Positions 1-6,933 of a stretch of DNA of 16,868 bases are shown piece after piece. The stretch's first letter is position 1, and the number at the start of each line of letters is the position of its first letter. The DNA lies in contig DDRA01000068.1 of assembly GCA_002343545.1 (NCBI GenBank), positions 1 to 16,868 on the forward strand. The letters run 5' to 3'. Source of the DNA: Bacteriovoracaceae bacterium UBA2428 (GTDB taxonomy: Bacteria; Bdellovibrionota; UBA2428). A program made the translations under genes and the position numbers. The notes below the pieces were generated by a model that was not told the DNA's origin, did no database searches, and saw nothing but the letters and a program-made list of their open reading frames with translations.

Positions 1-417
1 CCCAGAAGTACACGGTCGCTTGGCGAGGTTGCAGGCTCGCGAGCAGAAAAAATCGAGTTTCGAAGGATCCAAGCGCAAACTCGGGAAAAACGCGTTGCCG
101 GCATCCACGAGGAAGAGCGGGACTTTCGCTTCGCCGGCCGAGGCCTTGGCTTGCTCGACGTAGTTCCATCGGCGATCGAGGCCCCCTTTGGGGTTCACGG
201 CGCAGCCGCAAGGCTCCGTTTCTCCGTTCACGTTCGCCGAAACCAGCAGGCGAAGGTGGGGCGCGGTCGCGGTTTCCGCCAGCCGATCCGCCTCCGCGAG
301 CTTTTCGGCCTGGAAAGCGGCGCTCGAGACCGAAGAGCTCGAACAAGCCGTCAATCCGCCCAGCGCCGTCGCGAAGGCCCACAAAAAGAGCCGATTCGGA
401 TTCCAGTTAACTTGCAT
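1..417 (-). CDS. Lipoprotein, metallophosphoesterase/5'-nucleotidase-like (partial, 3' end beyond window)
   Basis: The reading frame is open from ATG 417 down to base 1 (139 codons) and continues outside the window, so only the N-terminus is present. Residues 1-25 form a lipoprotein signal: hydrophobic core FLWAFATALGGL, lipobox L22-T-A-C25, Ser at +2 (outer-membrane sorting in the E. coli rule). After a short Ala/Glu linker come NGETEPCGC (63-71) and GGLDRR (77-82), then LFLVDAGNAFF (100-110). This order of PCGC, GGL-x-RR and a 'VDAGD'-like strand is what I know from exported UshA-like metallophosphatases of Deltaproteobacteria and relatives. The expected Asp of the last motif is Asn (N107), so metal binding or catalysis may be altered. 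GGGGGGA lies 6 bases before the ATG. The start is 29 bp from a divergent methyltransferase gene. Lipoprotein nature is fairly sure; the enzymatic role is uncertain without the rest. Confidence 0.75.
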   Translation of the reverse strand, partial: MQVNWNPNRLFLWAFATALGGLTACSSSSVSSAAFQAEKLAEADRLAETATAPHLRLLVSANVNGETEPCGCAVNPKGGLDRRWNYVEQAKASAGEAKVPLFLVDAGNAFFPSLRLDPSKLDFFCSRACNLAKRPCTSG

Positions 418-446
418 CGCTATCCCCCCGATGCTGAATTCTAACC

Positions 447-1700
447 GTGAAGTTCCACAACGGCCAATCCGGAAGCCTCTTCCCCCATCTTAGCCTCCCC
501 GGAAAGAAGTGGTTCCGAACGGGACACCCTTGGCTCTACCGAACCCATCTCGCCTCGGAAACGTCGGGTCCTACGCAAGCGGGCTTCGTTTGGACCGAAG
601 AGGGGGCCTACGCGTTCTCTCCGCTGAGCGAAATTCGCTTGCGGCGGGCCGAAGCGCTCGACGGATTGCGGCCGACGAGTCGCTGGAGCGATGCGGAAAG
701 CGCGCCGATCCCGACCGATGCCAGCGAGGGTTTGAAATCGGCCCTCCGAGATCTCTGGAACCTCAAACGTCGTCTCGTCGATGGCGACGAATGCTTCCGC
801 TGGATTTTTTCCGAGGCCGACGGTTGGCCGGGGCTCGTCGTGGACGTTTTCGGCGACCAAGTCGTCGCCCAAATCCAAACGGCGCCGATGGAAAGTAGTT
901 GGACACTGCTCGCGAAGGTCTTCGTGGAAGCCGCATCGGAGGCCCTGGGCCGACCGGCGACCCTGCGTGAACTTCGCGCGACCCCCGCGCGCAAGCGCGA
1001 AGGTCTCGACGTCGTTCCGCTCCCGGCCGCCCAAGAGGGCGAAGGCGAGTGGTACCGTTGGAACGGGCTGGATTGGTGGTTCCATCCCGGCCGCGGCCAG
1101 AAGACGGGCGCTTACCTCGACCAACGCTCGAACCACTTGGCGGCGGCGGAATGGGCGCGTCGTTTCGGGGCCCGCGCCGCCTGGGACGTCTTTTCGTTCG
1201 AGGGCGGCTTCGGCCTTCACCTGGCCAAGGCCGGACTCAAGGTCGAATGCGTCGACCAATCGTCCTCGGCCCTTGGGGTTCTGGGTAAGAACGCCGAACG
1301 CAACGGCCTCGCGCCGCTCGTCACCCGCACGGAAGCCAATGCCTTCGACTGGCTCAAGGCCCGGAGCGAAGCCCGGGCCAAGACGGACCTCGTCGTGCTC
1401 GATCCACCGAGCTTCGTGCGAAACCGCAAAGACAAAGAGTCCGCCCTGCGAGGTTTCAAGGAGATCAATCTGCGCGGCTTCCAGGCGCTGAAGCCCGGAG
1501 GGATCCTCGTTTCCTGCTCGTGTTCCCATCACATCCGCCCCGAAGACTACGCCCAGATGCTCGCGGCGGCGGCCCACGATGCCAAACGTCGCTGCCGGGT
1601 CCTCGAAGTCCGCGGTCCGAGCCCCGACCATTCGCCCCGCTTGGGGTTCGCCGAGTCGGAATACCTCCAGGGCTGGTACGTCGAGGTCCAGTCCGGATGA
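447..1700 (+). CDS. RlmI-like class I SAM-dependent rRNA methyltransferase
   Basis: This 417-residue protein is similar in length to the RlmI/RlmK-type (COG1092) methyltransferases, which put a methyl group on 23S rRNA cytosine (m5C1962 in E. coli RlmI). The N-terminal part (about 15-75, GKKWFRTGHPWLYRTHL) looks like the PUA-type RNA-binding domain. SEADGWPGLVVDVFGD (122-137) and GQKTGAYLDQR (217-227) are family signatures. The Rossmann fold follows: SAM loop in WDVFSFEGGFGLHLAKAG (246-263), acidic residue at VECVDQ, DPPSF at 319-323, and SCSCSHH (356-362), which supplies cysteines where the m5C enzymes keep a catalytic Cys. The start is GTG at 447; an in-frame stop at 435-437 rules out longer versions and no ATG lies close downstream. 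No clear Shine-Dalgarno is visible. The stop overlaps the ferredoxin ATG (ATGA), so translation is probably coupled. The exact target base is inferred from the family. Confidence 0.9.
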   Translation: MKFHNGQSGSLFPHLSLPGKKWFRTGHPWLYRTHLASETSGPTQAGFVWTEEGAYAFSPLSEIRLRRAEALDGLRPTSRWSDAESAPIPTDASEGLKSALRDLWNLKRRLVDGDECFRWIFSEADGWPGLVVDVFGDQVVAQIQTAPMESSWTLLAKVFVEAASEALGRPATLRELRATPARKREGLDVVPLPAAQEGEGEWYRWNGLDWWFHPGRGQKTGAYLDQRSNHLAAAEWARRFGARAAWDVFSFEGGFGLHLAKAGLKVECVDQSSSALGVLGKNAERNGLAPLVTRTEANAFDWLKARSEARAKTDLVVLDPPSFVRNRKDKESALRGFKEINLRGFQALKPGGILVSCSCSHHIRPEDYAQMLAAAAHDAKRRCRVLEVRGPSPDHSPRLGFAESEYLQGWYVEVQSG

Positions 1701-2023
1701 CGATCCGCGTGCGTTTTTACCTCGAAGCCGAAGACCGAACGGTCGAGGCCACGGCCGAGGAAGGGGAACTGCTCATGCAGGTCGCCTATCGTGCCGGGAT
1801 CATTCTCCAAACGACTTGCGGCGGAAAGGCCTCGTGTTTGGATTGCAAAGTGCGGGTGACCGAGGGACTCGAGAGCGGCTTCGAAAAGGCCGGATTGGAC
1901 GAAGTCCGGGCCCTCGGAAATGTTTTCCATATTACGCGCGAGAGACTTGCCTGCCAGGCCCTGGTCAAGGGAGACTCCGCCGTGCACGTCGCGAAACGTG
2001 AACGAAAAAAGCGAGGGAAATGA
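1697..2023 (+). CDS. 2Fe-2S ferredoxin
   Basis: This 108-residue protein has the plant/adrenodoxin-type ferredoxin layout: beta-grasp start MTIRVRFYLE, then Cys41-x5-Cys47-x2-Cys50 (CGGKASCLDC) and a fourth ligand Cys86 in ERLACQ. All four cluster ligands are present. Such proteins carry single electrons in the cytoplasm; the partner is not evident here. The C-terminus is unusually basic (KRERKKRGK), which fits docking to an acidic partner or nucleic acid, but that is speculation. The ATG at 1697 overlaps the methyltransferase stop; the frame is open further upstream, but starting there would overlap the methyltransferase gene extensively. The next gene begins 1 bp after the stop, so this lies inside a tight operon with the peroxiredoxin. 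A redox link between the two is plausible but not shown by sequence. Confidence 0.9.
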   Translation: MTIRVRFYLEAEDRTVEATAEEGELLMQVAYRAGIILQTTCGGKASCLDCKVRVTEGLESGFEKAGLDEVRALGNVFHITRERLACQALVKGDSAVHVAKRERKKRGK

Positions 2024-2024
2024 G

Positions 2025-2786
2025 ATGGCCGCCAAAAAGAAAATGAAGAAGAAAGCAACCGCCAAGAAGACCGCGAAGAAGCCGATGAAGAAAAAAGCGG
2101 CTCCCAAGAAAGCGGCGAAGAAAGTTGCCAAGAAAGCCAAGCCCGCCAAGAAGCTTTCGAAGGCGAAGCCCGCGAAAAAAGCCGTGAAGAAGGTCGCCAA
2201 GAAAGTCGCGAAAGCGAAGCCGGCCAAGAAAAGCGCGGCCGCCAAGAAGCCTTCCAGCGCGCTCGCGCAAAACTCCGCTCCCAAGACGCCGAAAGCTCCC
2301 AAGGCCGCGGCCGTCGCTCCGACGGAGCACGCCCTCGTCGGTCAGAGCGGGGCCGACATCACGCTCACCAACCAACGCGGTGAAAGCGTGAACGTCGCCG
2401 AGCTCGTCCGTTCGCAGCCGAAGGTCGTCCTCTACTTCTACCCCAAGGACGACACCCCGGGTTGCACGGTCGAAGCCTGCAACTTCCGCGACAACATGAA
2501 CCGCATCCAGTCCAGCGGCATCCTCGTCGTCGGCGTGAGCCCCGACGACGCCGCTAGCCACCAGAAGTTCATCGAGAAGTACGGCCTGAATTTCGATCTC
2601 CTTTCGGACGTCGACCACAAACTCGCCGAAGAAATGAAGGTCTGGAAGGAAAAGAACTTCATGGGCCGCAACTACATGGGCGTCGAGCGCAGCACGTTCG
2701 CGTTCAAGGACGGCGTCATCTCCCACGGATGGCAGCCCGTGACCGTCGAAGGTCACGTGGACTCCGTTCTTTCCACGATCGAGTAA
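2025..2786 (+). CDS. bcp: Bcp/PrxQ-type thiol peroxidase with histone H1-like Lys/Ala-rich N-terminal tail
   Basis: This 253-residue protein has two parts. Residues 1-about 98 are almost only Lys, Ala, Pro and a few Val, Ser and Thr, in loose repeats such as AKPAKK and KKVAKK, like histone H1 tails and bacterial AlgP-type proteins. Residues about 102-253 form a full Bcp peroxiredoxin, about the length of ordinary Bcp. Active-site motif P140-KDD-T144-PG-C147 gives the peroxidatic Cys147; the resolving Cys152 is five residues on, as in atypical 2-Cys Bcp; Arg222 (ERSTF) completes the site. It should reduce H2O2 and organic peroxides using thioredoxin. No signal peptide, so cytoplasmic; the tail may hold it on DNA or other polyanions (inference). 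The ATG at 2025 follows GAGGGAAATGAG, and the frame is open upstream to 1920 only by overlap with the ferredoxin gene. The 1-bp spacing from the ferredoxin stop indicates co-transcription. Confidence 0.92.
   Translation: MAAKKKMKKKATAKKTAKKPMKKKAAPKKAAKKVAKKAKPAKKLSKAKPAKKAVKKVAKKVAKAKPAKKSAAAKKPSSALAQNSAPKTPKAPKAAAVAPTEHALVGQSGADITLTNQRGESVNVAELVRSQPKVVLYFYPKDDTPGCTVEACNFRDNMNRIQSSGILVVGVSPDDAASHQKFIEKYGLNFDLLSDVDHKLAEEMKVWKEKNFMGRNYMGVERSTFAFKDGVISHGWQPVTVEGHVDSVLSTIE
2034..2249 (+). repeat. Low-complexity AAG/GCC-rich coding repeat for the Lys/Ala tail
   Basis: The DNA encoding residues 4-75 of the peroxiredoxin is an imperfect repeat of aag, aaa, gcc and gcg codons (for example GCCAAGAAG and GCGAAGAAA units). 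The units vary in codon choice, so this looks like selected protein composition rather than a recent tandem DNA expansion. Slippage could still change the tail length between strains. Confidence 0.7.
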
Positions 2787-2807
2787 CCCGAAAGCGACCG
2801 ACGAGCC

Positions 2808-3194
2808 ATGGCGTTCAACTGGAATCTCATCGCGCTCTCCGGCCCTTCCGTGGCCGCGGACGCCTCGCTCGAGTCGTGCAAGGAGTGCGGCTGCCGGGAG
2901 TTCTACCGGCAGCCGGACTTTCGGCGCGACATCGGTCTCTGGATCATCGCCCTGGCCTCGGTCGCGACCGTCCTCCTGATGGTCGAAGGTTATAACTGGT
3001 TCGTCATCTGGAGCCCGATGCTGGGGGTCGTGATCCTGGATCGTTTCTTCCTGCGCCTCGCCCCGGACGTCGTGATTTGCTACCGCTGCGGCCTCATTCA
3101 CCGCGGGCTCGACCGAAAGGCCGCCGACCGTTTCGAGGCGTTCGACCTCGAAGTCCACGACCGGCATCAATACGCCGAGTCGCACAAGTCCTAA
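2808..3194 (+). CDS. Small membrane protein with two CxxC pairs flanking a helical hairpin
   Basis: I do not recognise this 128-residue protein as a named family. The N-terminal part has C24-KE-C27-G-C29, followed by two hydrophobic stretches (about 43-60, IGLWIIALASVATVLLMV, and 63-82, NWFVIWSPMLGVVILDRFFL), then C91-YR-C94-G. The paired CxxC(G) motifs look like the two knuckles of a zinc ribbon, split by a two-helix membrane hairpin so that both knuckles lie on the same side of the inner membrane. A basic, His-containing tail follows. It begins 21 bp after the peroxiredoxin stop and is probably the last gene of that operon; a convergent gene ends 12 bp further on. The ATG at 2808 has only a weak purine stretch upstream. 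The reading frame is well supported by the lack of good competitors; function is unknown. Confidence 0.75.
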   Translation: MAFNWNLIALSGPSVAADASLESCKECGCREFYRQPDFRRDIGLWIIALASVATVLLMVEGYNWFVIWSPMLGVVILDRFFLRLAPDVVICYRCGLIHRGLDRKAADRFEAFDLEVHDRHQYAESHKS

Positions 3195-3206
3195 GGAACC
3201 GAGACT

Positions 3207-4265
3207 TCAGTAACGTCCCTCTTCGGAGTAGAGACGTTTGAGCTCGTTCAGTTCCATGCGGCCCTCGCGCGCCGCACCAAAACGTTCCACTTGCAGGCGA
3301 GTCGCGAGGCCTTCCGACGCCTCGCGCGCGACCGGAGGCGGCAACGCCCCTACTTCGGACAACGACGGCCAAAGCTTATCCAGGGTGTCGACGCCAAAGA
3401 GGCCGCGACGCGAGGCTTCTTCGAGCGAGCGAAGCAAGCTGCGCGGATTGAAGTCGTAATGCAGAATCAAATCGCGCGCGATCGACCGCACGGCTTGGAT
3501 CCGGATGAACCCTTTTTCGTAGAGCGCCAAAGCCGCCTGCAAGCTGTTCTCGGTCGCGTAAAGGCGCGAGCCGAAGCGCGAGTAGTAGAGCGGTTGGCTT
3601 CCGGTTTCGAGGTTGATGAACACGGCTTCGACGGGCTCGGAAGCGTGCCGCACGTGACGGCTCGCCCAACCCAAACGAAGCGCGTCGTCCCGAAAAACCC
3701 CGAGATGCATGAGGAGCTCGGCAAGCGTTCGGCCCTGGACCCGACCCGAGACGACTTGCCGAAAGAGCGAGTAGACGACGGCGTCGCTCTCGCTATCGTC
3801 GCCGAAGAGCAGGAGCCGCGAAGAAGCCGGCAACTCCTCCCAGAGCGAGAGGAGCGCGGAAAGTTTGTACCCGACTTGCTCGCGCAGCTTCTTGAAGTTG
3901 CCCTTGCGGACGTTGCGCAGCTGGTTCTTGAAGATAATCCCATCGGTCTCGACGCCGTCGAGACTCATCTTGGCCAAGATCTTCTGCTCCATCTGCGGGG
4001 GCGAAGCGCTCACGAAAAAAAGCGGATTCCTCAAGGCCTCGTCGCCGCCGCCTCGTCGGAGGGCGCGCAGCAGGATCGAGAAGCCGGGAACGTTCGCCTT
4101 TCGCTCGGGCGCCTCGAAAGCGGCCTTGAGCAAACCGCCGAGCGAATCGATCTGCGTGGCCAAGTACGTCTTATCGATGTCGGAGATCACCACGTAACCG
4201 GCGTAGTCGCGCGGCAAGTTCGTCGCCGCCTGGGGAACCAAGATGCCGGGGAATTTTGTGGCCAT
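3207..4265 (-). CDS. App1-like HAD-type phosphatase (phosphatidate phosphatase APP1 catalytic domain family)
   Basis: This 352-residue protein shows the four HAD motifs in the App1/DUF2183 arrangement: motif I D29-I-D-K-T33 after a hydrophobic strand (YVVIS), motif II Ser86 in FFVSASPPQM, motif III Lys around 134 (VGYKLSALLSL), and motif IV FGDDSESDAVVY (154-165) with D156, D157 and D161. In yeast, App1 dephosphorylates phosphatidic acid. The bacterial members are less well known, so the substrate is inferred. Classical App1 has DxDDT in motif I; here the fourth position is Lys. The C-terminal 150 residues are mostly helical with no motif I can name. No signal peptide or membrane segment is seen, so it is likely cytoplasmic or peripheral. 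Its ATG is 29 bp from a divergent outer-membrane protein gene. Confidence 0.82.
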   Translation of the reverse strand: MATKFPGILVPQAATNLPRDYAGYVVISDIDKTYLATQIDSLGGLLKAAFEAPERKANVPGFSILLRALRRGGGDEALRNPLFFVSASPPQMEQKILAKMSLDGVETDGIIFKNQLRNVRKGNFKKLREQVGYKLSALLSLWEELPASSRLLLFGDDSESDAVVYSLFRQVVSGRVQGRTLAELLMHLGVFRDDALRLGWASRHVRHASEPVEAVFINLETGSQPLYYSRFGSRLYATENSLQAALALYEKGFIRIQAVRSIARDLILHYDFNPRSLLRSLEEASRRGLFGVDTLDKLWPSLSEVGALPPPVAREASEGLATRLQVERFGAAREGRMELNELKRLYSEEGRY

Positions 4266-4266
4266 T

Positions 4267-4288
4267 CTCGATTCATGATAGCGTCGAG
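4267..4288. promoter_or_regulatory. Candidate operator dyad in a 29-bp divergent intergenic space
   Basis: The 29 bases between the App1-like and barrel start codons hold an inverted repeat CTCGA (4267-4271) / TCGAG (4284-4288), with the palindrome TCATGA (4273-4278) between the arms. The space is too short for two separate promoters, so promoters must overlap here or lie inside the opposing genes. A regulatory role is only a suggestion. Confidence 0.25.
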
Positions 4289-4294
4289 CCCGCT

Positions 4295-4906
4295 ATGAGA
4301 AAATGGAGTTGCCTCCTCGTCGCCGCCATTATCTTTACGAATTCCGCTTGGGCCGGACTGGGAAGCTCTTTGATGCAGAGCGCGCCGGTCGCCGGGGTCG
4401 GGGACTTCGAGTTCAAGATCCATAATGACATTATCTTCAAGCGTGGCGAAATGGGCGGAGGATTTAACCTGCTTCCCCACCTTCGCACGGGCCTCATCGA
4501 TCCCTTCGTCGACGTCGATATCTTCTTCGGAACCGGCACGACCGACTTCCAAGCCGGTATTCTCGGCAAGTACAACCTGCTGCCCGACGTCGCCGGTCAA
4601 GTCGGCCTCTCTTTCCTTTTGGGCGGCTCCTATATCCGCGACGAAGACCTGAACGCCGGGTTGCTTTCCACGGGCCTCGTCGTTTCCAAGTACTTCCCCG
4701 TCGCCTTCGGCGGCGTCGAACCCTACGGCGCTTTTCAGGTCGAGTGGTTCATGAATCCGGGCGACGACACCGTTCCCCTGACTCTCATCCTCGGCTCGCG
4801 TTGGGCGCCGGTCGAAACCGAACCCTGGCACTTCTACTCCGAGTTCGCGGTCGACTTGAACGACAGCGTCTGGGGCCTGGCGCTGGGCGCCGCGTACCCT
4901 TTCTGA
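4295..4906 (+). CDS. Predicted outer-membrane beta-barrel protein
   Basis: This 203-residue protein has a Sec signal peptide (MRKWSCLL, then AAIIFTNSAWA, likely cleavage after Ala20). The mature part is rich in Gly and aromatic residues and alternates polar and hydrophobic positions, as in FEFKIHNDIIFKRG, DPFVDVDIFFG and GLALGAAYPF. It ends in Phe, the usual C-terminal signal of Gram-negative outer-membrane barrels. The size fits about 8 to 10 strands. I cannot assign it to a named porin or OmpA-like family. The frame is open further upstream to a GTG at 4256, but that version would overlap the divergent App1-like start and bury the signal peptide, so ATG 4295 is preferred. No good Shine-Dalgarno is seen. 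Confidence 0.75.
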   Translation: MRKWSCLLVAAIIFTNSAWAGLGSSLMQSAPVAGVGDFEFKIHNDIIFKRGEMGGGFNLLPHLRTGLIDPFVDVDIFFGTGTTDFQAGILGKYNLLPDVAGQVGLSFLLGGSYIRDEDLNAGLLSTGLVVSKYFPVAFGGVEPYGAFQVEWFMNPGDDTVPLTLILGSRWAPVETEPWHFYSEFAVDLNDSVWGLALGAAYPF

Positions 4907-4969
4907 TCGCGTCAGAAAACACGCGACCACGCGCGTTTCGCGAAGAAGGTCCTCGGTTAGACTTTCGGA

Positions 4970-5905
4970 ATGGCACGCGCGCGCAAACCTAAGGTCGGAA
5001 TTTGGGCGGGGGCCTCCCCCGGAAAATCGAAAGAGATCTCCGCGGGGCTTCGGCGACTGGGCGAGCTCGGCTTCGAAAGCGTCGTGCCGACCAAGGTTCG
5101 CCGTAACTGGACGAAGGCCGAGTCGAAAGCACGCTCTTTCCTGGCGGGAACCGATGCCGACAAAGTCGATTCCTTCGTGGAGCTTTGGCAGGACCCCGCC
5201 TTAACGACTCTCTTTCTCGTACGCGGCGGCTACGGAACCCAACGTCTTCTTCCGGCGCTCGAAAAACGCCTTCGACGTCCGGTCGACACGAAGCGAGTGT
5301 GGGGATTCTCCGACATCACGAGCTTGCAAAACTGGCTCTGGGGACGTTTCGGAACCCCTTGGGTTCATTCGCCCATGCTGAGTTCGCCGTCTTTCCTAAA
5401 GCCCTCCCCCCAAGAGACTCGCCAATGGAACGCCCACCTGGATCCCTTCCGGGAGCAGGAAGTCATGGAACACCCGCTGAAGATCACGCACCGGCCGAAG
5501 GAGACGCGCGCTAAGCTTCGCGGACCTTTGCTCGGCGGAAACCTGGCGAGCTTCGTATCGCTCCTCGGCACGCGTTTCGAGCCGAAGCCTCGACGCCCCT
5601 ACTTCTTCTTCATCGAGGAAGTCGAAGAGTATCCGCGACGCATCGACCGCTGGCTGCAGCAGCTTTCGGCTTCACGCTTTTTCGCGAAGTGCCAAGGCGT
5701 CGTGCTCGGCCACCTCACCCATTGCGGGGAGTCGCGCGAGATCGTTCGCCTCTGGGCGAAAGAACACGGCGTCCTCTTGGTGGAAGGACTCAAGGCCGGT
5801 CACGAAGCGCCCAACTTCCCCGTGGCGATGGGAATCGACGCCGAGCTCGAGCTCCAAAAAAATGGCGTTGCCCGCCTCGGCGTGCCCATTCTTCCTTTTG
5901 AGTGA
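4970..5905 (+). CDS. LD-carboxypeptidase-like S66 family peptidase
   Basis: This 311-residue protein matches the MccF/LdcA (S66) family in length and motifs. RGGYGTQRLLPAL (85-97) is the family signature, Ser114 in GFSDITSLQ is the nucleophile, Glu216 in FFFIEEVEEYP and His278 in AGHEAPNFPVAMG complete the Ser-Glu-His triad. LdcA cuts the terminal D-Ala from tetrapeptide muropeptides during peptidoglycan recycling; MccF-type members cleave microcin C-like peptidyl nucleotides. No signal peptide is seen, so it acts in the cytoplasm. The recycling role is more likely by default, but sequence alone does not separate the two. The ATG at 4970 has little Shine-Dalgarno (CGGA). The MBL-fold gene begins 16 bp after the stop. 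Confidence 0.88.
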   Translation: MARARKPKVGIWAGASPGKSKEISAGLRRLGELGFESVVPTKVRRNWTKAESKARSFLAGTDADKVDSFVELWQDPALTTLFLVRGGYGTQRLLPALEKRLRRPVDTKRVWGFSDITSLQNWLWGRFGTPWVHSPMLSSPSFLKPSPQETRQWNAHLDPFREQEVMEHPLKITHRPKETRAKLRGPLLGGNLASFVSLLGTRFEPKPRRPYFFFIEEVEEYPRRIDRWLQQLSASRFFAKCQGVVLGHLTHCGESREIVRLWAKEHGVLLVEGLKAGHEAPNFPVAMGIDAELELQKNGVARLGVPILPFE

Positions 5906-5921
5906 TAGATTTTAAGATCTT

Positions 5922-6893
5922 ATGAGAGTGAAGGTGTATGGCGCGCGCGGATCCTGCCCCGTCGCCGTCAGCCCGGAGCGCGTCGACGAGATCGCGCGCG
6001 CCGTCTGGGAATTTTCGCGCGGCAAATCCTTTGCCCGCTGGGAAGAACTTCGAACCGCCTTGCGCTCCGAAAAACCGCGCTCCCACTACCAAGTCTTCGG
6101 CGGCCACACGACTTGCCTGGAGATTCGGGACGAACGCTTGCCGATGCCGGTCTTCGTCGACGCCGGCACGGGTCTCACCGCGGCCGCCACCGATCCGGAC
6201 TCGGGCCTGAACTCGGTCGCGTTCAAGGAAAACCGTGGCGAAGCCGCCTTCTTCTTCACGCATACGCATTGGGACCACATCATCGGGCTGCCGACCGTCG
6301 AGCAGATCTTCAAGCCCGGCAACCGCTTCGACGTCTACGGCGTCCACAAGAAGCTCGAAGAGCGGCTTGCCGCGCTCTTCGTGGATGAGCACTTCCCGGT
6401 CTCCTTCGAGACCGTCTCGCCCCAGTTCCGCTTTCACCAGATCCCTCTTCACGAAAGCGTGCAACTCGGACCCTTCCGGATCGATCACGTTCCGCAGTCC
6501 CATCCGGGCGCGAGCTTCGCGTACCGTTTCTCGGACGGCAAGAAGACCTTCGTCTTTGCCACGGATACCGAGCTCAAGAACATCGACCCTCCGCACATGA
6601 CGCCCGGTCAGAACGTCTATTCGAACGCGGACGTTCTCATGTTGGATGCCCAGTACTCGCCCGAGGACCTCGAAAGCCGACGCGGCTACGGGCACGCGAG
6701 CGTCCATACCGCCGTCGATTTCGCGGTGCGCGAGAAAAGCAAAGTCCTTTACCTTTTCCATCAGAACCCGGCCTATTCCGACGCCGAGATCGACGAGCAG
6801 CTCAACCGAGCCCGTCACTATCTAAAGTCGACCCACGCCGCCTCGAAGCTCCGCATCGAGATGACCTTCGAAGGCGCCGAAATCGAGCTTTAG
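5922..6893 (+). CDS. MBL-fold metallo-hydrolase
   Basis: This 323-residue protein has the metallo-beta-lactamase fold motif H114-T-H116-W-D118-H119 and further likely metal ligands His194 (QSHPG), Asp215 (FATDTE) and a C-terminal His (258 in GYGHASV or 280 in LFHQNP). The opening MRVKVYGARGSCPV and VFVDAGTGL (77-85) resemble the PhnP/class III cyclic-phosphodiesterase-like branch of the superfamily, which hydrolyses phosphodiesters. Between them is an insertion (about 20-55) longer than usual. Cytoplasmic, with no signal peptide. The 16-bp gap after the peptidase gene has no Shine-Dalgarno; it is AT-rich and ends in a short palindrome AAGATCTT, so initiation may depend on coupling or be leaderless. 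The substrate is unknown. Confidence 0.88.
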   Translation: MRVKVYGARGSCPVAVSPERVDEIARAVWEFSRGKSFARWEELRTALRSEKPRSHYQVFGGHTTCLEIRDERLPMPVFVDAGTGLTAAATDPDSGLNSVAFKENRGEAAFFFTHTHWDHIIGLPTVEQIFKPGNRFDVYGVHKKLEERLAALFVDEHFPVSFETVSPQFRFHQIPLHESVQLGPFRIDHVPQSHPGASFAYRFSDGKKTFVFATDTELKNIDPPHMTPGQNVYSNADVLMLDAQYSPEDLESRRGYGHASVHTAVDFAVREKSKVLYLFHQNPAYSDAEIDEQLNRARHYLKSTHAASKLRIEMTFEGAEIEL

Positions 6894-6933
6894 CCGATTC
6901 TTTTTCCCTAGACCCGCTTTCGGCGTGCTAAGC

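Noticed and set aside
441..1631. A 396-codon open frame antisense to the RlmI-like gene
   Set aside because: The sense strand carries clear methyltransferase motifs. The antisense product has no motif and would overlap the start region of both divergent genes.
1547..2302. An antisense frame that looks like a hydrophobic membrane protein
   Set aside because: The Phe/Leu/Ala-rich sequence is only the reverse complement of the Lys/Ala codon repeat in the peroxiredoxin gene.
1965..3185. A 406-codon antisense frame across the peroxiredoxin and small membrane protein genes
   Set aside because: No domain, spans two well supported sense genes, and has the composition of a shadow frame.
3291..4298. 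A plus-strand frame of 335 codons antisense to the App1-like gene
   Set aside because: All HAD motifs are on the minus strand; the plus product is featureless and charged.
4900..4918. TTTCTGA/TCAGAAA dyad over the stop codon of the barrel gene as a terminator
   Set aside because: The 7-bp dyad is perfect, but the stem is AT-rich and no T run follows, so a terminator call is not supported.
5790..6818. A 342-codon antisense frame over the MBL-fold gene
   Set aside because: The HTHWDH motif and other ligands are on the plus strand.
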